Below, piece by piece: positions 56,139-64,000 of a stretch of DNA of 64,000 nucleotides. Below the pieces are notes generated by a model. It was not told the DNA's origin. It saw only the letters and a list, made by a program, of their open reading frames with translations, and ran no database searches. Source of the DNA: Collimonas fungivorans (GTDB lineage: Bacteria; Pseudomonadota; Gammaproteobacteria; Burkholderiales; Burkholderiaceae_D). The stretch lies in assembly GCF_001584145.1 (NCBI RefSeq), contig NZ_CP013232.1, positions 3,906,001 to 3,970,000 on the forward strand, written 5' to 3'. The position numbers were made by a program, and so were the translations under genes. Position 1 is the stretch's first letter. Each line of letters starts with the position of its first letter.

Positions 56139-58901
56139 ATGCATCTATTCCGTAAACGTTCCTGGTCCAGCTGCTTGCTGTCCTGCCTGCTGGCTACCGC
56201 CTGCAGCGCCGCTTTCGTCGGCGCCGCGCAAGCAGCAACCGCATTGCCGGCCGGCGTCACCCAGGGGCCGTCGGCCGAAGGCATCACCGAATACCAGTTT
56301 GCCAACGGCTTCAAGGTCTTGCTGTTCCCCGATGCGTCCAAGCCCACGGTAACAGTCAACATGACTTACCTGGTCGGTTCGCGTTTCGAAAATTATGGCG
56401 AAACCGGCATGGCGCATCTGCTGGAACACCTGATGTTCAAGGGCACCCCTACCCACCCTGCGATCCCCAAGGATTTCAGCCAGCGCGGCATGCAATTCAA
56501 CGGCACCACCAACGTCGACCGCACCAATTATTATGAAATCTTCCAGGCCGGCGACGACAACCTGAAATGGGCGATCGACATGGAAGCCGACCGCATGCTG
56601 CATTCCTTCATCGCCAGGAAAGACCTGGACAGTGAAATGACGGTGGTGCGCAACGAATACGAACAAGGTGAAAATTCGCCGTACGGCGTCCTGTTCAAGC
56701 GCCTGCAAGGCGTCGCTTACGACTGGCACAACTATGGCAAGCCGACCATCGGCAACCGCAGCGATATCGAAAACGTCAAGATAGAAAACCTGCAGGCCTT
56801 TTATCGCACCTACTACCAGCCTGACAATGCGGTGCTGCTGATCGCCGGAAAATTCGACCAGGCCAAGACCCTGGCCTGGGTCAGCCAGGCGTTCGGCAAG
56901 CTGCCCAAGCCGACCCGCAAGATGCGTGATTTCTGGACCGTGGAGCCGACCCAGGACGGCGAACGCAGCGTCACCGTGCGGCGCCAGGGCGATGTGCAGA
57001 TCGTCGCCGTCGCCTACAAGATCCCGAGCGAGCTGCATCCCGACAGCGATGCCTTGTCCTATGCCGGCACCATCCTGGCCGACACGCCCAACGGGCGCCT
57101 GCACAAATCGCTGGTGGAAACCGGCAAAGCCACCGCCATATTCAACTATGAAATGACCGGCTATGCGCCGGGCCTGGAAATCATCGCGGCCGTGGTCAAG
57201 AAAGGCGAGCCGATCGAACCGGTGCGCCAGGCCCTGATCGAAGGCGTCGAGCAATTTGCCAAGACGCCGCCGACTCCTGAAGAAATGGAACGGGTGCGCC
57301 TGGACAACGCCAACAGCTTCGAAAAGCTGCTGAACGACCCGCAGAAAGTCGGCGTCGCCATGTCCGGCACCATCGCGCTGGGCGACTGGCGTCTGCTGTT
57401 CCTGGGCCGCGACCGTTCCAACAAGGTCACTTCGGCGCAAGTGGCGGCAGCCGCAGCGCACTACTTCACCCGCGATAACCGCACGGTCGGCCTGTTCCAG
57501 CCGGAAGACCAGCTGCAGCGCGCCGATGTTCCCGCCGCGCCAAGCCTGCCGGCGCTGTTCAAGGATTACAAGCCGCAGCAGGCAGTCGCCGACGGCGAAA
57601 CGTTCGATCCGTCGCAAGCCAATATCGACGCCCGCACCCAGCGCTCGCAAGTGGGCGGCCTGAAGCTCGCGCTGCTGCCGAAGAAAACACGCGGCGAAAC
57701 CGTTACGGTCAAGCTGAACCTGCAATGGGGCGATGAAAAAACCTTGTTCGGTAAAAAGACTGCTTCCGAATTGATGGATGCCATGCTGATGCGCGGCACC
57801 ACCACGCTGAGCCGTGAGCAGCTGGCCGACGAATTTTCCAAGCTGAAGATGAGCGGCAGCCCGACCCAATTCCAGACCACGCGCAGCAACCTGCCGGCGG
57901 CCTTGAAACTGGTGGCCAGCGTGCTCAAGCAGCCGCGCCTGGATCCGGCCGAATACGAGCGCCTGCGCAAGGAAGCCCTGGTCGGCCTGGAAGCATCGCG
58001 CAACGAACCGAACACGCTGGCGGCGGAAGCCATCTCCCAGCACTTCAACAAATATCCGCAAGGCCACTGGCTGGCGGCGCAAACCGTGGACCAGCAGATC
58101 GCCGCGATCCAGGCCACCCCGCTGGCTGACGTCAGCGCCTTCCACCACGACTTCTACGGCGCTTCGCAAGGCGAGCTGGCGATCGTCGGCGATTTCGACG
58201 TCGCTGCCGTCACCAAGGTGATCCAGGAAGAATTCGGCAGCTGGAAAAGCGCAGCGCCTTACCAGCGTGTGATCCGCCAGAATTTCGACGTAGCGCCGCT
58301 GCAGAAAACCATCAACTCGCCGGACAAGGAAAACGGCTTTTACGTGGCGCGCCAGAACCTCGACATGCGCGACGACGACGCCGACTATCCGGCCATGATG
58401 GTAGCCAACTACCTGTTCGGCGGCGGCGGCTTGAAATCGCGCCTGATCGACCGCGTACGCCAGAAGGAAGGACTGTCCTACGGCATCGGCTCGTCGCTGG
58501 ACATCAGCTCCGTCAGCCGCGCCGCCAGGTTCTCGGTGCAAGCCATCGCCGCGCCGCAAAACCTGGGCAAGGTCGACCTTGCAGTCAAGGAAGAACTGGC
58601 GCGCGCATTGAAGGACGGTTTCAGCGCCGAAGAACTGGCCCGCGCCAAATCCGGCATCCTGCAGGAAAACCAGAACGCCCGCGCCCAGGACAGCGCCCTC
58701 AGCGCCGGCTGGGCCAGGCTGCTTGACATCAACCGCACCTTCGCCTGGAGCAAGCAGGTGGAAGACAAGATCAGCGCCTTGACGGTGGAACAAGTCAATG
58801 CAGCCTTCCGCAAATACATCGACCCGGCCCGCGTTAGCGTGGTGATTGTGCGGGATGAAGCAAAGGCTAAAGCAAACGCTGCGGTGGCTGCCAAGCAGTA
58901 A
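56139..58901 (+). CDS. M16-family zinc metalloprotease (pitrilysin type)
   Basis: A 920-residue peptidase with signal peptide (about residues 1-33). The inverted zinc motif HxxEH is H93-L-L-E-H97 (MAHLLEHLMFKG), with the downstream glutamate in NEYEQGEN. Four M16 modules are expected from length; the second half holds the conserved GGGLKSRLIDRVRQKEGLSYG region. It probably degrades peptides in the periplasm, as in PqqL-like proteins. A strong terminator follows. Confidence 0.9.
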   Translation: MHLFRKRSWSSCLLSCLLATACSAAFVGAAQAATALPAGVTQGPSAEGITEYQFANGFKVLLFPDASKPTVTVNMTYLVGSRFENYGETGMAHLLEHLMFKGTPTHPAIPKDFSQRGMQFNGTTNVDRTNYYEIFQAGDDNLKWAIDMEADRMLHSFIARKDLDSEMTVVRNEYEQGENSPYGVLFKRLQGVAYDWHNYGKPTIGNRSDIENVKIENLQAFYRTYYQPDNAVLLIAGKFDQAKTLAWVSQAFGKLPKPTRKMRDFWTVEPTQDGERSVTVRRQGDVQIVAVAYKIPSELHPDSDALSYAGTILADTPNGRLHKSLVETGKATAIFNYEMTGYAPGLEIIAAVVKKGEPIEPVRQALIEGVEQFAKTPPTPEEMERVRLDNANSFEKLLNDPQKVGVAMSGTIALGDWRLLFLGRDRSNKVTSAQVAAAAAHYFTRDNRTVGLFQPEDQLQRADVPAAPSLPALFKDYKPQQAVADGETFDPSQANIDARTQRSQVGGLKLALLPKKTRGETVTVKLNLQWGDEKTLFGKKTASELMDAMLMRGTTTLSREQLADEFSKLKMSGSPTQFQTTRSNLPAALKLVASVLKQPRLDPAEYERLRKEALVGLEASRNEPNTLAAEAISQHFNKYPQGHWLAAQTVDQQIAAIQATPLADVSAFHHDFYGASQGELAIVGDFDVAAVTKVIQEEFGSWKSAAPYQRVIRQNFDVAPLQKTINSPDKENGFYVARQNLDMRDDDADYPAMMVANYLFGGGGLKSRLIDRVRQKEGLSYGIGSSLDISSVSRAARFSVQAIAAPQNLGKVDLAVKEELARALKDGFSAEELARAKSGILQENQNARAQDSALSAGWARLLDINRTFAWSKQVEDKISALTVEQVNAAFRKYIDPARVSVVIVRDEAKAKANAAVAAKQ

Positions 58902-58918
58902 TATCCAGCAAGCCAAAC

Positions 58919-58968
58919 AAAACCGCTGCCGTACTCGCAAACTTGACAGCGAGCACGGCAGCGGTTTT
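58919..58968 (+). terminator. Rho-independent terminator after the M16 peptidase
   Basis: AAAACCGCTGCCGT (58919-58932) pairs with its complement at 58955-58968. A shorter inner stem (CTCGC/GCGAG) lies within, and CCTTTT follows. It begins 17 bases after the stop codon. Confidence 0.85.
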
Positions 58969-59067
58969 CCTTTTGAGCCCTCCCCCGCAAGCGCCTATTG
59001 AGTAGTGAGCGTTTTAGGTAGCGACGAAAGAAGATCGTGGAATGCCACAGTACGCACTCCGTAGCCC

Positions 59068-59131
59068 GTTAAATTAGGGTCAGAGTAATTTTCGCAAAAA
59101 ACGCGAAAAAAAACTCCGACCCTAATTTAAC
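59068..59131. repeat. TCAGAGT-type long inverted repeat, copy 3
   Basis: Arms of 19 bp, GTTAAATTAGGGTCAGAGT and its complement with one mismatch (TCCGAC), around a loop nearly identical to that of copy 1 at 205-266. The homology with copy 1 extends upstream into the flank (CACTCCGTAGCCC against TACTCCGTGGTCC). Its right end touches the stop codon of the amino acid permease. Confidence 0.85.
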
Positions 59132-60528
59132 TACGGATGCGGATGCAGCAGCGAGCGCTTGCGGGCGTAGCCGAAATAGACGACAAAGCCTATCGCCAGC
59201 CAGCACAGGAACGCAATCCAGGTCACCGCCTGCAGATGGAACATCAGGAACACGCAGAACCCGATCGCCGCCAGCGGCACAAACGGCACCCCGGGGCAGC
59301 GGAAAGCCCGTGGCAAATCGGGCCGCGTCCTGCGCAACACCAGCACCGCCACCGCAATCAGCGAAAACGCCATCAAGGTCCCGATATTGATCAGCTCCGC
59401 CAGGATGTTGAGTGGAATCAGCGCCGCGATGAACGCAAACACGATCCCCACCAGCCAGGTAGTAAATAACGGCGTAGCAAAACGCGGATGGATGCTCGAC
59501 AATTTTTTCGGCAGCAAGCCATCGCGCGACATCGCAAACAGGATCCGCGTCTGTCCATAAGTCATCACCAGGATCACCGTAGTCATGCCGATGATCGCCC
59601 CCAGGTCAACGAACCCGGCCACCCAGTTCTCTCCCGCATACTGCAAAGCCAGCGACACCGGATGATCCACCCCCGCAAATTTCGCAAACGGCACGATGCC
59701 AGTCATGATCGCCGCCACCACCACATACAGCAAGGCGCAGATCCCCAGCGAAGCAATGATCCCGATAGGTAAGGCCCGCGCCGGATTCTTGACCTCCTCC
59801 GCCGCCGAAGTCACCGCATCGAACCCGATGAAAGCAAAGAACACGATCGCCGCCGCATTGAACACGCCGTTGTAGCCGAACGGCAGGTACGGTTGCCAGT
59901 TGGCCGGCTGCACATGGCCGGCGCCGACGGCGATGAACAGCAGCACCACCGCCACCTTGATGAACACCATGATGTTATTGGCGCGCGCCGATTCGCGGAT
60001 GCCGATCGACAGCAAGCCGGTAATCACCAGCAGGATGCAGAACGCCGGCAGGTTGAACCAGGTAGTGACGCCAGGAACGGCGCCTGGCGCCGCAGTCAAG
60101 ACCGCCGGCAAGGCAATCCCGAAGCCGGACAGCAGCGACTGCATGTAGCCCGACCAGCCGACCGACACCGCCGAAGTCGCCAGCCCGTATTCCAGCATCA
60201 GGTCCCAGCCGATGATCCAGGCCACGATTTCGCCCATGGTGGCATAGCTATAGGTATAGATCGAACCGGAGACCGGCACCGTCGACGAAAACTCGGCATA
60301 ACACAGCGCGGCGAAACCGCAGGCGATCGCAGCCAGGATGAACGACAGCGACAGGCCGGGACCGGCCAGCAAGGCACCGCTGCCGGTCAGGACAAAAATG
60401 CCGGTGCCGACAATCGCGCCGACGCCCAGCAAAGTCAGGTCCAGCGCCCCCAGGCTGCGCTGCAGACCGGTATCGGTGCGGCTGGAATGGATCATCTTAT
60501 CCAGATCTTTGGTACGGAATAAACTCAT
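59131..60528 (-). CDS. Amino acid permease, cationic amino acid transporter (CAT) type
   Basis: A 465-residue APC-superfamily permease with about twelve membrane helices. Motifs: DLTLLGVGAIVGTGIFVLTG in helix 1, and FIGFDAVTSAAEEVKNPAR, the helix 6 region of CAT-type transporters. I start at MSLFRTKDLDKM (60528) with GAAGGAAG upstream; a longer frame begins at 60597. Its TAG stop touches the third TCAGAGT repeat. Substrate specificity is unknown; basic amino acids are likely. Confidence 0.9.
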   Translation of the reverse strand: MSLFRTKDLDKMIHSSRTDTGLQRSLGALDLTLLGVGAIVGTGIFVLTGSGALLAGPGLSLSFILAAIACGFAALCYAEFSSTVPVSGSIYTYSYATMGEIVAWIIGWDLMLEYGLATSAVSVGWSGYMQSLLSGFGIALPAVLTAAPGAVPGVTTWFNLPAFCILLVITGLLSIGIRESARANNIMVFIKVAVVLLFIAVGAGHVQPANWQPYLPFGYNGVFNAAAIVFFAFIGFDAVTSAAEEVKNPARALPIGIIASLGICALLYVVVAAIMTGIVPFAKFAGVDHPVSLALQYAGENWVAGFVDLGAIIGMTTVILVMTYGQTRILFAMSRDGLLPKKLSSIHPRFATPLFTTWLVGIVFAFIAALIPLNILAELINIGTLMAFSLIAVAVLVLRRTRPDLPRAFRCPGVPFVPLAAIGFCVFLMFHLQAVTWIAFLCWLAIGFVVYFGYARKRSLLHPHP

Positions 60529-61183
60529 GCAACAACTTCCTTCGAAAACGATGAGGCCGCCTCCAATCAAGCGATGGCAGGCATTTCTCCACGGCAAACC
60601 GGGAAATGGTGAAAAAGGCAGGGATTATACTTGCTGGCGTCCGCCGGCCTGGAAAACCGCCCGGCGCGACTGTCGGTGCGCACTCCCTCTACCTTCCGAT
60701 TCCCTCCGCTTCAGTTACCTTTCCGGCGCCCTTCACCAACCGCATATCGATAGCCGATTTATCGCCAGGCCAATATTTCGAGCTCAGAATCGAAAAAAAG
60801 CGACCAGTCCACTTATCAAAAAAACAGTGTGCATAATTTTAATAAAAATCAATATAAACAATACTTTAGGTTCATATGAAGCGCACCAAAATGAGACCAC
60901 AAATTTATTAATGCAATACCAGTTAGATACAGATTGACAGCCACTTTTTGCGCTCTTACAGTGCCCTTAATTCGATATTTCCATATGGAAATACAGAAGA
61001 TGACGGATGAGATGTCGTCTGTTTCCGGCAATCTGGCTCAGCGGCATTTGCAGTGGCTATAGCGTGGTTATAGCAGTGATGATTTTTAACAGCTTCGGTC
61101 TTGGTTCACATCGCATAACAAGTCTGTGCCTTCCGGCAGCTGGTCTTTCCATGCTGCCCGACCAACCTTCTCAGGAGAGAAAA
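60529..61183. promoter_or_regulatory. Long intergenic region, partly AT-rich, between permease and chitinase
   Basis: 655 bases with no gene I can support. The part from about 60790 to 60990 is clearly richer in A and T than its surroundings and holds an 18-bp perfect palindrome (60976-60993). It must carry the chitinase promoter. An in-frame extension of the chitinase frame runs upstream to 61007, but it lacks a signal peptide and a ribosome site. Confidence 0.55.
60976..60993. promoter_or_regulatory. 18-bp palindrome upstream of the chitinase
   Basis: TATTTCCATATGGAAATA is its own reverse complement. It lies about 190 bases before the chitinase start, in the AT-rich stretch, and is a candidate operator. 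Confidence 0.45.
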
Positions 61184-62455
61184 TTGAAACTGAAACTCAT
61201 ACAGGGCCTCATGCTTACCCTGGCCTGCAGCGCCATCATGACCGGCGCCGAAGCCAGCCCCCTGATAGCAGCGAGCGCGCAAGCAGCGTCGACGGTAACC
61301 TGTTATCCAGCCTGGGTCGCCAGCACTGCGTATACCGGCGGCGCCACGGTCAGCTACAACGGCGTCAACTACAAAGCCAACTGGTGGACCCAAGGGAACA
61401 ATCCTTCCACCAACAACGGCGGCTCGGGCACCGGCCAGCCATGGACCATCGTCGAAACCTGCGGCGTCGTGACGCCGCCGCCTCCACCACCGCCACCACC
61501 GCCTCCTCCTCCAGGCGGCGGCACCACACCGGCCGGCTTCGTTTTCAGTCCATACAAAGATGGCAACATCAACCTGAACTGGAATACCTACGCCATGAGC
61601 ACCGCGGTCACCGGCACCACGCAGACCGTGCTGAGCGCCATGCCAGCCAAGCTCACCACCCTGACCTGGGCCTTTGCGACCGGCGCCTGCGGTAGCGAAA
61701 ACTGGGGCGGCGTATCGGCATCGGCCTTCGCTGCAGCCAACGTGCAAGCGTTCGTCAACGCCGGCAAGAAATACATTGTTTCCACCGGCGGCGCAGCAGG
61801 TTCCTTCACTTGCGGCAACGATGCAGACTTCAAGAAATTCATCCAGACCTATTATTCGGCCAACCTGGTCGGCATAGATTTCGATATTGAAGCCGGTCAA
61901 AGCACTGCTGACATCAACAACCTGGTGCTGCGCGTGAAAAACGCACAAGCGACTTATCCGAACCTGCGTTTCAGCTTCACGCTGGCGACGCTGGGCGGCC
62001 ATGTAACGCCTAGCCTCGGCTACTACGGCGTGCAAGTGATGCAAGCGATCCAGGCTTACGGCTTGACCAACTACACCATCAACCTGATGGCGATGGACTA
62101 CGGCAGCTCGGCCGGCGGCAACTGCATGCTCAACAGCAGCGGCGGCTGCGACATGGGCGCCTCGGCGGCGCAATCGGCAATCGAACTGCATAACCAGTAT
62201 GGCGTGCCGTACAAGCAGATCGAAGTGACGCCGATGATTGGCGGCAACGACACGACCGATGAGACTTTCTCTATCGCCGATGTCACGACGCTGGTCAATT
62301 TCGCACAGCAAAACGGCCTGGGCGGCATCCACTACTGGTCCTTCGATCGCGACCGCGATTGCGCGCCAGGCTCGGCCTCGCCTACCTGCAATACTTATGG
62401 CCAGGCAGGCACACTGGGCTTCACCAACGCCTTCATCTCGAAACTGGGACTGTAA
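61184..62455 (+). CDS. GH18 chitinase with CBM5/12 chitin-binding domain
   Basis: A 423-residue secreted chitinase. TTG at 61184 is the start: AGGAG lies eight bases upstream and the frame begins with a clean signal peptide (KLKLIQGLMLTLACSAIMTGAEA). Residues about 36-85 form a CBM5/12-type module (YPAWVASTAYTGGATVSYNG, YKANWWTQGNNPS, QPWTIV). A linker of thirteen prolines follows, then the GH18 catalytic domain with DFDIE in LVGIDFDIEAG and MAMDYGSSAGG. It hydrolyses chitin. A perfect terminator palindrome follows. Confidence 0.92.
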   Translation: MKLKLIQGLMLTLACSAIMTGAEASPLIAASAQAASTVTCYPAWVASTAYTGGATVSYNGVNYKANWWTQGNNPSTNNGGSGTGQPWTIVETCGVVTPPPPPPPPPPPPPGGGTTPAGFVFSPYKDGNINLNWNTYAMSTAVTGTTQTVLSAMPAKLTTLTWAFATGACGSENWGGVSASAFAAANVQAFVNAGKKYIVSTGGAAGSFTCGNDADFKKFIQTYYSANLVGIDFDIEAGQSTADINNLVLRVKNAQATYPNLRFSFTLATLGGHVTPSLGYYGVQVMQAIQAYGLTNYTINLMAMDYGSSAGGNCMLNSSGGCDMGASAAQSAIELHNQYGVPYKQIEVTPMIGGNDTTDETFSIADVTTLVNFAQQNGLGGIHYWSFDRDRDCAPGSASPTCNTYGQAGTLGFTNAFISKLGL

Positions 62456-62486
62456 GACAAAAGGCCGGCATCAGCCGGCGTCAAAT

Positions 62487-62520
62487 AAAAAGCCCCGCTC
62501 AGATCTGAGCGGGGCTTTTT
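62487..62520. terminator. Bidirectional terminator after the chitinase
   Basis: A 34-bp perfect palindrome: AAAAAGCCCCGCTCAGA and its complement. It ends in a run of T's on the plus strand and serves the converging lipoprotein gene as well. A second small stem, GGCCGGCATCAGCCGGC, precedes it. Confidence 0.93.
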
Positions 62521-62565
62521 TCAACCTCAATCGATGGCGGCGCTTGCGCTCACCGCCTCCGTATA

Positions 62566-62895
62566 TCAACCGCGCTTGACCCAGCTTACCTTGCCTTTGG
62601 CGATGCCCAGCGTGCGCCGGTCTTCCCAATAGTCCATGGTGCCCATGAACTGCTCGCCGTCGCGCTCGCCAATGCGCCAGCGGCAGCCGGCCAGCAGCGC
62701 CGTTGCCTCGCTCTCGGTTTTGCCGACGAGCGCACTGTCTTCCAGCTTGTCCGCCTTGCAGCCTTGCGCCGATCCCGGTGTTCCTTGCGGTCCCGGTGCA
62801 GCCGCCGGCGCCGAGCCTGAATCGGCGGCGCAGCCGGCCAGCGTCACGCTCAATACCGCCGCTGCTGTCATGTAGCTGATGTTTTGGTTGGTCAT
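62566..62895 (-). CDS. Small lipoprotein with potato-inhibitor-I-like C-terminal half
   Basis: A 109-residue lipoprotein: signal with lipobox TLAGC, an Ala/Pro/Gly-rich linker, then a 55-residue domain (SALVGKTESEATALLAG, TMDYWEDRRTLGIAKGKVSW). The order GK(T)xxEA...TMxYxxDR...L.I...V..V.R.G looks like potato inhibitor I or the bacterial I78 inhibitors, which block serine proteases. Key residues of those families are only partly kept, so the call is weak. It lies between two chitinase genes. Confidence 0.6.
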   Translation of the reverse strand: MTNQNISYMTAAAVLSVTLAGCAADSGSAPAAAPGPQGTPGSAQGCKADKLEDSALVGKTESEATALLAGCRWRIGERDGEQFMGTMDYWEDRRTLGIAKGKVSWVKRG

Positions 62896-63012
62896 TGTCT
62901 TGGATTCCTTTCAAGGATAGGCCGCGTCGGGCTTGCGGTGATGCGATCACCCTGCCCTTGCGATTCTACTATGCAGCCAGGCAGCTGCCAACGGCAGCAT
63001 CTGGTGAGCACT

Positions 63013-63026
63013 GGTGCCCACCCTAC
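63013..63026. repeat. Single arm of the GTAGGGTGGGCAC repeat
   Basis: GGTGCCCACCCTAC is the reverse complement of the terminal arm of the element at 42709-42831. It holds the TAG stop of the chitinase gene that follows on the minus strand. Only one arm is present. Confidence 0.6.
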
Positions 63027-64000
63027 GGCTTGAGCAGGTCTGTCGCCACTTTATCCAGCAATACCGCATCGCGGTCCGCCGACAGCTGCCAGAACATGGC
63101 GCCGGCCAGGCCCTTCTGCTTCAGGTATCTGATCTTGTAGTCCAGCGATTCGACATCGTCGTAGCTGACGAATTCGCCGGTATCCGGATTGAACAGGTAG
63201 GGTACTTTGGCGGCATCGTTCCAATAACGGGTGAAGCCATTGCGATTGACCAGCGTGGCGCTGATGTCGGCGAAATCCAGCTCGCCAGGCTCGACGCCGC
63301 CGCGGCCCTTGCCGTTGCAATCCTGGTGCTGTCCGTGCAGCTGCGCGCCGCATTGTTTCCAGCTATAGCCATAGAACGGCATGCCCAGCACCAGCTTGGC
63401 GGCCGGAATGCCGGCCTGCAAAGCCATCTCGACCGTGCTGCTGACATTGAATTTGGGATTGGCGTCCGGCCGCGCCAAGGCCGGATCGTTGTACAAGGGC
63501 GCGACGTGGCCGGCGAACTTGCTCCATGAACCGCTGAAATCGTAGGTCATGATGTTGACCCAGTCGAGGATCGCAGCGACCTTGGCCATTTCGGTGTTCT
63601 GGAAAAATCCCTGGTTATTGCCGATTGCAGCAGTCAGCAGGTAGCTGCGGTGTTCCTGTTTGCCGGCGTTGTCGAGGCGCTCGCGCAGCGCTTGCAGCAG
63701 CAGCGTGTAATTCTGCTTGTCTTCGGGACGCATGATGTTCGCCGCATCGCCGCCGGCTACCGGGAATTCCCAGTCGATGTCGACGCCGTCGAAACCGTTT
63801 TTGCGCAGGAAGGCGACCGCGCTATCGGCGAATTTCCGGCGCGACTGCGGCGTCAGCGCCACATCCGAAAACTCCTTGGAGCCGGCCCAGCCGCCCACCG
63901 AGATCAGGGTCTTCAGCTTGGGAGAGCGGCTTTTGAGGCCGCGCAGCACGATGTAATCACGTGCGCTCTGGTCGGTGCCGGAGGACTGGTCGGCGACGAT
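63023..64000 (-). CDS. GH18 chitinase (partial, N-terminus beyond the window)
   Basis: The open frame continues past the right edge; 325 residues are visible. The catalytic motif is complete: DGVDIDWEFP (DxxDxDxE), preceded by LISVGGWAGSKEFS and followed by VNIMTYDFSGSW and LGMPFYGYSW, as in ChiA-type chitinases. The C-terminus DYKIRYLKQKGLAGAMFWQLSAD is also typical. The start codon, signal and any binding domains lie outside. Its TAG stop lies inside the short repeat arm at 63013-63026. Confidence 0.93.
   Translation of the reverse strand: MVADQSSGTDQSARDYIVLRGLKSRSPKLKTLISVGGWAGSKEFSDVALTPQSRRKFADSAVAFLRKNGFDGVDIDWEFPVAGGDAANIMRPEDKQNYTLLLQALRERLDNAGKQEHRSYLLTAAIGNNQGFFQNTEMAKVAAILDWVNIMTYDFSGSWSKFAGHVAPLYNDPALARPDANPKFNVSSTVEMALQAGIPAAKLVLGMPFYGYSWKQCGAQLHGQHQDCNGKGRGGVEPGELDFADISATLVNRNGFTRYWNDAAKVPYLFNPDTGEFVSYDDVESLDYKIRYLKQKGLAGAMFWQLSADRDAVLLDKVATDLLKP

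Noticed and set aside
56145..58940. 931-residue minus-strand frame opposite the M16 peptidase
   Set aside because: Composition is that of a GC-rich antisense frame, and the plus strand codes a complete peptidase with HLLEH motif.
60770..60990. AT-rich island as a prophage or insertion remnant
   Set aside because: No coding remnant, no terminal repeats and no target duplication are visible; a promoter/leader region explains it better.
61007..61183. Upstream extension of the chitinase frame
   Set aside because: It would hide the signal peptide; TTG 61184 has an ideal AGGAG and spacing.

Overview
The window reads as chromosomal DNA of a GC-rich betaproteobacterium. The family Oxalobacteraceae, and a Collimonas-like soil bacterium in particular, fits best. 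This is an inference from gene content: two GH18 chitinases, an amide-uptake cluster, an algZ/algR pair beside argH, DUF1800/DUF1501 secreted pairs and protein style. No rRNA is present to prove it. I saw no tRNA, rRNA, CRISPR array, phage or intact insertion sequence.

Layout. (1) 1-4.8 kb: end of a DUF2069 membrane protein, an FAD-linked 2-hydroxyacid dehydrogenase, and a secreted DUF1800/DUF1501 pair. (2) 4.8-17.2 kb: a minus-strand amide operon (urtABCDE-type ABC importer, aliphatic amidase amiE, formamidase fmdA, zinc-ribbon fmdB). It diverges from a two-component system whose kinase has an NCS1 permease as its sensor half. The shared intergenic region holds two copies of TACGT-N6-ACGTA. 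Amides would be imported and split to ammonia, and the permease-kinase would sense them. (3) 17.2-20.8 kb: algR-like regulator, an algZ/lytS-like kinase broken by a one-base frameshift, and divergent argH. (4) 21.1-26.4 kb: livKHMGF amino-acid-type importer followed by an AmiS/UreI-type channel. (5) 26.4-30.6 kb: two tandem paralogous lipoproteins, a Spy/CpxP-like periplasmic protein and a two-gene ABC transporter. (6) 30.6-37.9 kb: a six-gene minus-strand sugar operon (rbsACB-type importer, LacI regulator, xylulokinase, transaldolase). (7) 38.2-42.7 kb: pmbA, darP/yjgA, mog, a metallo-beta-lactamase-fold hydrolase and an esterase. (8) 42.8-53.6 kb: a metal island with copZ, copA and cueR under CueR-type promoters, a TolC-like lipoprotein, multicopper oxidase, cupredoxin and CusF-like proteins, and rcnR-rcnA with its operator. 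(9) 53.6-60.5 kb: an unknown conserved protein, argA, yggX, an M16 peptidase and an amino acid permease. (10) 61-64 kb: two chitinases flanking a small lipoprotein.

Several dispersed inverted repeats lie between genes: a TCAGAGT-type family with three copies, a 123-bp MITE-like element, and a hairpin at 4727-4771. Some supply stop codons or sit inside operons. The most unusual items are the permease-histidine-kinase fusion with its paired operator-like sites, the frameshifted kinase, the repeat hairpin inside the liv operon, and the copper operon that has an outer-membrane channel but no RND pump in the window.
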